Source: Bacillota bacterium
Lineage (GTDB): Bacteria > Bacillota > Clostridia > Lachnospirales > Lachnospiraceae
Direction: 5' to 3'
NCBI GenBank assembly: GCA_023411225.1
Contig: JAEYPA010000007.1
Location: 39,191 to 103,190 of the forward strand
DNA length: 64,000 nucleotides
This document shows positions 1 through 7,532 of this stretch, piece after piece (the stretch's first letter is position 1; the number at the start of each line of letters is the position of its first letter). The notes under the pieces were generated by a model, which had not been told where the DNA came from, did not search any database, and saw only the letters and a program-made list of their open reading frames with translations. The translations under genes were made by a program, and so were the position numbers.

Positions 1-549
1 CTTGGTGGTTCTATGTTTGCAGCAATTTTAGGGGCTGGTATTCTGGCAAAGGAAGAGGCAAATCATACGACAGAATTTATCTATGTTACGCCTAATACAA
101 GAACCTATTTTGTTACTCAGAAGGTTATGGCAGCAGGTGCTTTAATTCTTGCTTTTAATATACTTTGTCTTCTTTGGAGTGTAGTTGGAATAGTAGCCAT
201 TGGAGAAGAGGTAGCATGGGATAAATTACTTTTGCTGCAACTGGCTCAGTTTGTTATGCACCTTGAAGTTGGAGCCATTTGCTTAGGCATATCTTCCTTT
301 ATGAAGAAGTTAAACATCGGTCTTGGAATCGGAATCTCTCTTCTACTATACTTTCTACACTTAATAGGGAATATTACTGATTCTGTGGAGAAGGTTCATT
401 ATGTGACACCATTTTATTTCTGTGATGCAGCTACTGTTTTTAAAGATACCTCCATACCTATGGTATACTTGTTGATAGGTGTGGGAATTACTATTGCAGC
501 AATTGTAACAGCGTATGTAAAATACACAAAAAAAGATTTAAGTATTTAA
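1..549 (+). CDS. ABC-2 type transporter permease, 3' end only
   Basis: The reading frame is already open at base 1, so the gene starts upstream of the window and only the last 182 codons are present. The protein is strongly hydrophobic, with about five membrane segments, and ends in a short basic tail. A cytoplasmic stretch near the start (KEEANHTTEFIYVTP) resembles the loop in ABC-2 permeases of the multidrug/bacteriocin export type, where lipids or peptides are exported with a separate ATPase. That ATPase is presumably encoded upstream and is not visible. The assignment to ABC-2 is by overall pattern; the substrate is unknown. The DUF202 gene follows after 21 bases and may share the transcript. 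Confidence 0.6.
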   Translation, partial: LGGSMFAAILGAGILAKEEANHTTEFIYVTPNTRTYFVTQKVMAAGALILAFNILCLLWSVVGIVAIGEEVAWDKLLLLQLAQFVMHLEVGAICLGISSFMKKLNIGLGIGISLLLYFLHLIGNITDSVEKVHYVTPFYFCDAATVFKDTSIPMVYLLIGVGITIAAIVTAYVKYTKKDLSI

Positions 550-570
550 CTATAGAGTGGAGGGAACACT

Positions 571-858
571 TTGAAGATACAGGGTGTATACAAACACCAG
601 GAGAACATGACTCTAAACGACTGGTTGGCAGTTGATCGAACCAGATTGGCCAACGAACGTACCTATTTATCCTATATGAGGACAGTTGTTACCTTGGTAG
701 TAGCGGCCATAACACTATATAACTTATTAAAAGGACCTGAAGGAATTATCTGTGGAATCATTCTAATGGCCTCCTCAGTGTATTTTTTTATACGTGGAAC
801 AAGAATTTGCCACAGTGTAGAGAAAAAACTAAATGGTCTGTACGATGAGGATGAATAA
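571..858 (+). CDS. DUF202 family small membrane protein
   Basis: This 95-residue protein has the DUF202 signature in its N-terminal half: a conserved Arg/Asn/Glu-rich segment (RTRLANERTYLSYMRT) leading into the first membrane helix, followed by a second helix around residues 62-80. DUF202 proteins are small inner-membrane proteins; a similar domain closes the SPX/VTC polyphosphate proteins, but the bacterial role is unsettled. The start is TTG, supported by a GGAGGG ribosome binding site at 559-564, seven bases upstream. It lies 21 bases after the ABC permease and probably belongs to the same operon. Confidence 0.75.
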   Translation: MKIQGVYKHQENMTLNDWLAVDRTRLANERTYLSYMRTVVTLVVAAITLYNLLKGPEGIICGIILMASSVYFFIRGTRICHSVEKKLNGLYDEDE

Positions 859-930
859 TGGCACACATGAAAGAATAACGAGGAAAATTGATAGATTGGT
901 AAGCATATAGCTAAAGCAAGGAGTATAAAA

Positions 931-3153
931 ATGAGTAAAAAGACAGTTGTAATTGCAGAAAAACCATCAGTAGGACGCGACATTGCTCGCGTGTTAAAAT
1001 GTAATAAGAAGATAAATGGAGCTTTGGAAGGAGATTCTTATATTGTAACCTGGGCACTGGGACACCTTGTGACTTTGGCTGATCCTGAGAGCTATGATGA
1101 CAAATATAAGGAATGGAGGTTAACAGATCTTCCAATGCTTCCGGATAAATTGCAGTTAGAGGTAATAAAACAATCAGCCAAACAGTATCAGGCGGTAAAG
1201 ACACAACTGAAAAGAGAGGATGTCGGACAGATTATTATTGCAACAGATGCTGGTAGAGAAGGAGAGCTGGTAGCCCGTCTTATTCTAAATAAAACCGGAG
1301 TGAGAAAACCTATAAAACGTCTCTGGATTTCTTCTGTAACAGATAAGGCGATTAAAGAAGGTTTTGCCCATCTACATGATGGTAGAGAGTATGATAATTT
1401 GTATGATGCTGCTCTCTCTAGAGCGGAGGCTGATTGGTTAGTAGGGATTAATGCTACCAGAGCACTGACTTGCAAATATAATGCTCAGTTATCCTGTGGG
1501 CGAGTGCAGACACCTACTCTTGCTATGATAGCTAAAAGAGAGGAAGAGATTCGTGCCTTTGTACCAAAAAGTTATTATGGACTAAAAGCAAGAGTGGCTC
1601 TGCCTTTGGCACAAGGAAGTAAGAGCCTTACCTTCCTTTGGATAGATAATGCGACAAAGAGTAGCAGAAGCTTTCAAAAACAAAGAATGGAGCAGTTATT
1701 AAGAAGCACAAAGGGTTCAAATGGTGTAATTAAAGCAGTTACCATCAGTGAAAAGAGAAAACAGTCTCCTTTGTTCTATGATTTAACAGAACTTCAAAGA
1801 GATGCTAACCTAAGATACGGCTTTTCTGCCAAAGAAACCTTAAATATAATGCAACGGTTATATGAGAATCATAAAGTCCTGACTTATCCCAGAACAGATT
1901 CCAGATATATCACCACAGATATTGTAGATACCTTAATGGAGAGACTTAAGGCTTGTAGTGTAGGTCCTTACCGTCAGATTGGAAATGGACTTGTGAGCCA
2001 GAAGTATAGCCCTAAAGCATTTTATGTAAATAATCAGAAGGTCAGTGATCACCATGCCATTATTCCTACTGAGCAGTATGTGAATCTTTCCAATATGACC
2101 AATGAAGAGAGAAAGATTTATGATTTGGTTGTAAAAAGGTTTTTCTCTACTTTATCTCCAGACTATGAATACAGCCAAGTTGTGATTGAGGCAGATTTAG
2201 GAGGGGAGACCTTTACTACCAAAACCAATGTGATTCAAAAGCTTGGATGGAAAGCGGTTTATGGTCAGGAAGAATCAGTAGATGAAGAGGAAGAAGCTGT
2301 TAGCGCTAAAGAGGATGCAGTTCTTATCAAGCAGATGAAAAAAGGTGATGCCTTGCAGGTGCAGGATGTTACTTTGACAGAGGGTAAGACCAATCCTCCT
2401 GCTCCATTTAATGAGGCTACCCTGTTGTCAGCTATGGAACATCCTCAAAATTATCTTGAAAATAAGGATAAACAAACGATTCAGACTCTGGATGAAACTG
2501 GTGGATTAGGAACAGTTGCTACTCGTGCAGACATTATTGAAAAGTTATTTTCCAGTTTCCTTATAGAAAAAAGAGGAAAGGATATCTTCATTACCAGTAA
2601 AGGGAAGCAACTTCTTTTGTTAGTTCCGGAGGACTTAAAAAAGCCAGAACTTACAGCTTCCTGGGAAAATAAATTAAGCCGTATTGCGAAAGGAAATCTG
2701 AAACGTGATAGCTTTATATTAGAAATCAAGGATTATGCCAATACCATTATACAAGAGATTAAAGAAGGAGAAAAGAACTTCCGACATGACAACCTTACTA
2801 ACCAAAAGTGCCCAAATTGTGGAAAACGATTGTTATTAGTAAAAGGGAAAAATGCTACGTTGCATGTATGCCAGGATCGTGAATGTGGATATAGAGAAAC
2901 GGTATCTAGAAGCAGTAATGCCAGGTGCCCAAAATGCCATAAGAGAATGGAGCTTTATGGCAAGGAGAATAAAGTGTTTCAGTGTAGCTGTGGATATAGA
3001 GAAAAGTTAGATAGCTTTACAGAACGTAGGAAAAAGGAAGGTGCTGGTGTTAGTAAGAAGGATGTGGCAAGATACTTAAATCAGCAGAAAAAGGAAGATG
3101 CACCATTAAATAACCCATTTGCAGATGCATTCTCCAAACTAAATTTAAAATAG
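931..3153 (+). CDS. topB: DNA topoisomerase III
   Basis: This is a 740-residue type IA topoisomerase, which relaxes and decatenates DNA through a transient tyrosine-DNA bond. The TOPRIM domain is at the N terminus: AEKPSVGRDIA at residues 10-20 and the acidic motif DAGREGEL near residue 107. The active-site tyrosine is in the segment YPRTDSRY near residue 320. After the core come two Cys-type zinc ribbons (CPNCGKR and CPKCHKR, about residues 628-690), which bind DNA in topoisomerase I/III relatives. Length and order fit Firmicutes TopB. An AAGGAG ribosome binding site precedes the ATG, and an intrinsic terminator follows. Confidence 0.95.
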   Translation: MSKKTVVIAEKPSVGRDIARVLKCNKKINGALEGDSYIVTWALGHLVTLADPESYDDKYKEWRLTDLPMLPDKLQLEVIKQSAKQYQAVKTQLKREDVGQIIIATDAGREGELVARLILNKTGVRKPIKRLWISSVTDKAIKEGFAHLHDGREYDNLYDAALSRAEADWLVGINATRALTCKYNAQLSCGRVQTPTLAMIAKREEEIRAFVPKSYYGLKARVALPLAQGSKSLTFLWIDNATKSSRSFQKQRMEQLLRSTKGSNGVIKAVTISEKRKQSPLFYDLTELQRDANLRYGFSAKETLNIMQRLYENHKVLTYPRTDSRYITTDIVDTLMERLKACSVGPYRQIGNGLVSQKYSPKAFYVNNQKVSDHHAIIPTEQYVNLSNMTNEERKIYDLVVKRFFSTLSPDYEYSQVVIEADLGGETFTTKTNVIQKLGWKAVYGQEESVDEEEEAVSAKEDAVLIKQMKKGDALQVQDVTLTEGKTNPPAPFNEATLLSAMEHPQNYLENKDKQTIQTLDETGGLGTVATRADIIEKLFSSFLIEKRGKDIFITSKGKQLLLLVPEDLKKPELTASWENKLSRIAKGNLKRDSFILEIKDYANTIIQEIKEGEKNFRHDNLTNQKCPNCGKRLLLVKGKNATLHVCQDRECGYRETVSRSSNARCPKCHKRMELYGKENKVFQCSCGYREKLDSFTERRKKEGAGVSKKDVARYLNQQKKEDAPLNNPFADAFSKLNLK

Positions 3154-3172
3154 TACAAGTAAAGATTTTATA

Positions 3173-3217
3173 CCTCCTAGTGGTTGTTGAAGATGATATG
3201 CCACTGGGAGGTTTTTT
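3173..3217 (+). terminator. Intrinsic terminator of topB
   Basis: An 11-base arm at 3173-3183 (CCTCCTAGTGG) pairs with 3201-3211 (CCACTGGGAGG) with one G-T pair, and six T residues follow. It ends topB transcription 20 bases after the stop and separates it from the chaperone cassette. Confidence 0.88.
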
Positions 3218-3337
3218 AATCTGTAGTTCTAAATGCATTCTCTTTCTAATAAAAATGTATGGAAATAGTATTTGCCGGATGGAATGGGAATATTAAGACA
3301 ACCTGTCCCTGCTTAGTCTGGAGAGAGGAAGGAAAGA

Positions 3338-3889
3338 ATGGAACAAGGATTTGTTGAAGATCCTGGTTTACAAGAAAATAAAATAGAGGAAGTTACAAGC
3401 AAATTAGAGTATCTATCCCAACTGTTAGAACAATTGACAAAAGACTTTGAGGAACGTTTTCTCTATGATGAGAAGCAGGAAAAACTGATAGACCAGATGC
3501 ACACAGAATTACAGAACTATCGTAATGATTTGTATGCCTCCTTGATAAAGCCTATATTAATAGACATTATTGAGGTTGTTGACAATATCAGAAAAGCAGG
3601 TATCACTTATGGGGCAAAAGGGGCAGAACAGGCAGAGGCAGCTTTTGTCATAACTGACTTTATTGAAGATTTACACTATATTTTGAATAACTATGGAGTA
3701 GATATATACAAGGCCACAGCAGGAGAACCTTTTATACCGGTTCGTCAACGTATTCTATCTACCATTGCCACCAACAATTTAGAACTTAACGGAAAGGTTT
3801 CGGAAAGTATGGGTTTTGGCTATTTCTACAAAGGAAAGGTTCTTTGGCCAGAAAAGGTTACGGTGTATAAATACCAATCCAATACATGA
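3338..3889 (+). CDS. Divergent GrpE-like nucleotide-exchange factor
   Basis: This 183-residue acidic protein has the layout of GrpE: a long predicted coiled coil (about residues 12-75), then a helical segment with the GrpE-like run DLYASLIKPILIDIIEVVDNIRKAG, then a small beta-rich end (FIPVRQRILSTIATNN, GFGYFYKGKVLWPEKVTVYKY). GrpE releases ADP from Hsp70 proteins. The canonical GrpE core is recognisable but divergent, so this is probably a dedicated partner of the two Hsp70-like proteins encoded directly downstream, not the housekeeping GrpE. The start is ATG after AGGAAGGAA. Its stop overlaps an upstream ATG of the next frame by two bases, but the likely Hsp70 start is further on. Confidence 0.7.
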   Translation: MEQGFVEDPGLQENKIEEVTSKLEYLSQLLEQLTKDFEERFLYDEKQEKLIDQMHTELQNYRNDLYASLIKPILIDIIEVVDNIRKAGITYGAKGAEQAEAAFVITDFIEDLHYILNNYGVDIYKATAGEPFIPVRQRILSTIATNNLELNGKVSESMGFGYFYKGKVLWPEKVTVYKYQSNT

Positions 3890-3909
3890 TAGGAAGGAGA
3901 AGATTGATT

Positions 3910-5517
3910 ATGTCTAAATATGTGTATGGAATTGATTTAGGAACTACTTATTCCTGCATTGCCTATCAGGATGAAACAGGACGGCCGGTTGTTGTCCAAA
4001 ATAGGGAGGGAACCAATACAACTCCTTCCGTGGTACAATTTCTGGAGGATAGCAATGAAGTTCTTGTTGGGCAGGTAGCTAAGGATACCTCTGTTCTTTA
4101 TGCAAAAAATACTATTTCTCTCATTAAGACAAAAATGGGACGTGAAACAAAGGTTTATTATGGGGCAAATGGGGATAAAGAGATTACACCAGTAGAGGTG
4201 TCTGCCTGTATTCTTCGTAAGATTTGCAAAGACGCTGGAGAACTCTTGGATGATCAGGTTAAGGATGTTGTGATTACTTGTCCGGCTTATTTTGGAGAGG
4301 CAGAGCGTATGGCAACAAAACAGGCTGGAATAGTAGCAGGGCTCAATGTTATTTCTATTCTGGATGAACCAACTGCTGCGGCCATATATTATGGATGCAG
4401 TAAAGAAACTGAGAAAAAGACGGTCCTTGTATACGATCTTGGTGGAGGAACTTTTGATGTGACGGTGATGAAGATTGAAGGAGGAGACATTAATGTAATC
4501 TGTACCGATGGAAACCATGATTTAGGAGGCAAGGATTGGGATGCCATGATTATGAGGTATGTGGCAGAGCAGTTTGAACAACAGTCTGGGTATAGTGGTG
4601 ATTATGATGATGAGGCAAAACAGGATCTTGCCATTAAAGTAGAGAGGGCTAAGATTCAGTTGAGTTCCCGGGATAAGACTACCATAATGTTACATATTCA
4701 GGGTTATAAAGCTGCAGTAGAGTTAACTCGGGATAAATTCGATGAATTGACTAGGCCATTATTAGATACCTCCATGGATCTGACCGATCAGGTTATGAAA
4801 ACAGCCAGAGAGTATGGATGTTCTCACATTGATGAATTCCTTTTGGTGGGTGGCTCAACAAAGATGCCACAGGTAAGGAGAGCTATTGAAGAGAGACTTC
4901 ATATACAACCAAAACTAATGGAACCAGATGAGGCTGTTGCCAAGGGGGCAGCAATCTATGCAATTGTAAAATGTATGGCTGATGCGAGAGCCTCTTATGA
5001 AATCACTACAATGGATCATAATGCTGAGGTTGAAGAGGTGGACTATATACCAAGTATTTCTGTAGAACCAAAACGCTCTCAGCGAGTGGTAATTCACACT
5101 AAAACCAGTAAAAGCTTTGGTATTAAAGCTATGAGAGATGGGAGACTTATCATTTCAAATCTAATTTTGAAGAATACCAACACACCTTGTAAAGTTAAGA
5201 AGATATTTGGTATTGCAGAGGAAGACCAGGAATATGCCAACATTGAAGTGTATGAAAGCTCTATCTTAAAAGGCTCGTATCCAGTGGAAGAGTCCTATAA
5301 GGTAGGTAATGCGATTCTGGAACTGCCACGTAATTTGAAGGTTGGATCAGGAGTGGAGATTACCATGGAATTGACCAATGAAGGAACGTTAAAGTTAACC
5401 GGGAAAGAGCTTAGCAGTAATCGTGAGATTCAGGCAAGCTTTCAGTCTGAGTGTATCCTAACAGAAGAAAAGGTGATGGAACTCAAACAGAAAATGATGT
5501 ATCTGACAATCGAATAA
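3910..5517 (+). CDS. DnaK-like Hsp70 protein with short substrate domain
   Basis: This 535-residue Hsp70 has an apparently intact ATPase domain: phosphate loop 1 IDLGTTYS at residues 7-14, a lysine in the KTKMGR segment, the hinge LDEPTAAA, phosphate loop 2 DLGGGTFD starting at residue 176, and the adenosine motif VGGSTKMP. The substrate-binding beta domain (about residues 385-500) is present, but almost no alpha lid follows; DnaK is normally about 610-640 residues. The start chosen is ATG 3910 behind AGGAAGGAG at 3891-3899, since an upstream ATG at 3886 overlaps the previous stop. No CIRCE operator was seen upstream of the cassette. It probably works with the GrpE-like and J-like proteins beside it rather than as the general DnaK. 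Confidence 0.88.
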   Translation: MSKYVYGIDLGTTYSCIAYQDETGRPVVVQNREGTNTTPSVVQFLEDSNEVLVGQVAKDTSVLYAKNTISLIKTKMGRETKVYYGANGDKEITPVEVSACILRKICKDAGELLDDQVKDVVITCPAYFGEAERMATKQAGIVAGLNVISILDEPTAAAIYYGCSKETEKKTVLVYDLGGGTFDVTVMKIEGGDINVICTDGNHDLGGKDWDAMIMRYVAEQFEQQSGYSGDYDDEAKQDLAIKVERAKIQLSSRDKTTIMLHIQGYKAAVELTRDKFDELTRPLLDTSMDLTDQVMKTAREYGCSHIDEFLLVGGSTKMPQVRRAIEERLHIQPKLMEPDEAVAKGAAIYAIVKCMADARASYEITTMDHNAEVEEVDYIPSISVEPKRSQRVVIHTKTSKSFGIKAMRDGRLIISNLILKNTNTPCKVKKIFGIAEEDQEYANIEVYESSILKGSYPVEESYKVGNAILELPRNLKVGSGVEITMELTNEGTLKLTGKELSSNREIQASFQSECILTEEKVMELKQKMMYLTIE

Positions 5518-5542
5518 TGGATGCAGGAAAGAAGGTTGGTCT

Positions 5543-7522
5543 GTGGGTATTCGTGTGGGAATTGACCTGGGAACGTGTTATTCCTCCCTTGCTTATGTAG
5601 ATTCAATGGCAGAAGAGCTGGTCTTAATCCCTAATGTGGAGGGTGAACTGAAAACACCGTCTATTATGGTGGCCTTATCTGACAAAACTCTTTTCTATGG
5701 CCAGGAAGCTCTAGATAAAAGACTTGCTGGTGAAGGAGATATGGTAGCACTGACTTCCGACTATCTAAGTTATTTGTTAGAAATGGCCAGACAAAGGGTG
5801 GGGCAGGAGATTACTGAAGCAGTTATTACAGTCCCCACCTTCTATACAGATGGTGAGAGGAGAAATCTTAAAGAGATGTTAGGGGAAGCTGGTGTACAGG
5901 TGGTAGGTATTATAAATGAACCTACGGCAGCTGCCTTAGCTTATAGTTATCGTAATCCAAATACTAAGAGAAAAGTTCTTATTTATAAGCTGGGTGGAGG
6001 TACCTTTGAGACTGCAGTAGCAGACCTGAACAATGCCCAGGTGCAGATATTAGGGGCTATTGGTAGCAGGGATCTAGGAGGACGGGAATGGGAAGATGTA
6101 ATAGCCTCCTATATTAAAGATCAGTTTTATAGAGAGTTCAAAGTTGATTTTACCGAGGATAAGTTAGAAGGTATCAAAATAAGAGAATTAGCAGAACAGG
6201 TTTTAATCCGTCTAAGCCAGGTTTCCGGTGCAGAGGCTGTGGTTCGCTATAAAGGTTATACAGGAAGATATTATATTACCAGGGATATGCTTTTTATGAT
6301 GACTAAGACAATGCTTGCACTGACTGTGGATATGATAAAAAGACTATTATCCAGTCTTAATATAAAAGAACCCGAGGTGGATGGAATTCTATTCTCTGGT
6401 GGCGCAACAAAGATTCCTATGCTTAGAGAATATGTAGAAAAAGAACTGGGTTGTACAGGCATCATGGGTGTTAACACGGATTATGATGTGGTTTATGGAG
6501 CTGCAATAAAGGCTTGGCTATGGAAGAGAAATACTAATGAAAAGAGTAGAATTCATGAGGTAGTAGCCAATTCCATTGGTATGATTTCTGTGAGTATAGA
6601 TGGCGCCTGGTTTGTGAATTCTATTCTGATACACAAGAATACAAGAATTCCTATCAGCAATACTAGAACTTTTCTTCTTTCTGTAGGGAAAAAAGGTGGT
6701 AGAATGACCATCTATTTATTACAGGGCGAAGGCGCAGTACCAAAGGATTGCATAGTGGTAGGAAAATATATAATTGACCACATAGAATATATTGAAGGTG
6801 GTAAGACCTTAATAGATGTGACCTTTTCTTATGATGAAGATGCCATCATACATATTCAAGCCAGACAAAGGGAGAAAGGTGAACTACTGGCCATTCATAG
6901 AGAACCGATTCCTCTTGATATGGAATGGGTCAACCAACAGCCTCAAATCATAGAGGAAGAAATAGCTAAAGAGGAAGTGGGTATTGTCTACTTTTGTGTA
7001 GATTTGTCTGGAAGTATGGCAGGACTTCCATTTGTGGAAGCGAAAAGAGCTTTACGGCGAATAGCCAGTGAATTGGATTTGACTTGCAAAAAGGTAGGAA
7101 TCATTGGCTTTTCGGACCAAAGCCAATTTATTCTGCCACCAACAGATAATATTAATAACATCAATAGAACACTACAAAGACTTCATATCAGTGGGAGAAT
7201 GTTTGGTTACGGTAATGGAACTTCACCATTTGCCGCTGTTTATGAAAAACATTGTCAAAATGAGAAAGAATTGAAGGAAGAGGTAGCTATGGTTGTAGTT
7301 ACAGATGGAGCCTGGCCAGATAAAGAAAGAGCTATGCAGATAGCAGGACTTTGCAAAGAAAAGGGTATAACTGTCTATACCATGGCATTTGGCAGGGCAG
7401 ATACGGAATACTTAAGTAGGTTGGCTTCCTTAAAGGAGGTAAGTGATTTTACAGAAAAGAAAAAAGGTAAAGGAGAATGGCTTACAATAGCTCAAATTGT
7501 CAGTGAAAATCAGTCAGAATAG
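5543..7522 (+). CDS. Hsp70 ATPase-domain protein fused to von Willebrand A domain
   Basis: This 659-residue fusion has residues 1-330 forming an Hsp70-type nucleotide-binding domain (IDLGTCYSS, NEPTAAALAY, GSRDLGGREWE, FSGGATKIP). A degenerate substrate-binding beta domain spans about residues 335-455. A vWA domain fills about residues 475-650 with a complete metal-binding MIDAS: DLSGS, a Thr in GNGTSP, and Asp in VVTDGAWP. In the second phosphate loop both aspartates are replaced: KLGGGTFE at residues 149-156 instead of DLGGGTFD. The usual lysine-containing segment before it is also shortened. ATP hydrolysis may therefore be weak or absent. The vWA domain suggests metal-dependent protein binding. 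The start is GTG, 25 bases after the previous gene. Confidence 0.85.
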   Translation: MGIRVGIDLGTCYSSLAYVDSMAEELVLIPNVEGELKTPSIMVALSDKTLFYGQEALDKRLAGEGDMVALTSDYLSYLLEMARQRVGQEITEAVITVPTFYTDGERRNLKEMLGEAGVQVVGIINEPTAAALAYSYRNPNTKRKVLIYKLGGGTFETAVADLNNAQVQILGAIGSRDLGGREWEDVIASYIKDQFYREFKVDFTEDKLEGIKIRELAEQVLIRLSQVSGAEAVVRYKGYTGRYYITRDMLFMMTKTMLALTVDMIKRLLSSLNIKEPEVDGILFSGGATKIPMLREYVEKELGCTGIMGVNTDYDVVYGAAIKAWLWKRNTNEKSRIHEVVANSIGMISVSIDGAWFVNSILIHKNTRIPISNTRTFLLSVGKKGGRMTIYLLQGEGAVPKDCIVVGKYIIDHIEYIEGGKTLIDVTFSYDEDAIIHIQARQREKGELLAIHREPIPLDMEWVNQQPQIIEEEIAKEEVGIVYFCVDLSGSMAGLPFVEAKRALRRIASELDLTCKKVGIIGFSDQSQFILPPTDNINNINRTLQRLHISGRMFGYGNGTSPFAAVYEKHCQNEKELKEEVAMVVVTDGAWPDKERAMQIAGLCKEKGITVYTMAFGRADTEYLSRLASLKEVSDFTEKKKGKGEWLTIAQIVSENQSE

Positions 7523-7532
7523 GGGGATTGCT

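Noticed and set aside
3218..3337. CIRCE (HrcA) operator upstream of the Hsp70 cassette
   Set aside because: No TTAGCACTC/GAGTGCTAA inverted repeat is visible in this stretch.
3937..4518. 193-codon minus-strand frame opposite the DnaK-like gene
   Set aside because: It is the antisense shadow of a well-conserved Hsp70 coding sequence and shows no family pattern.
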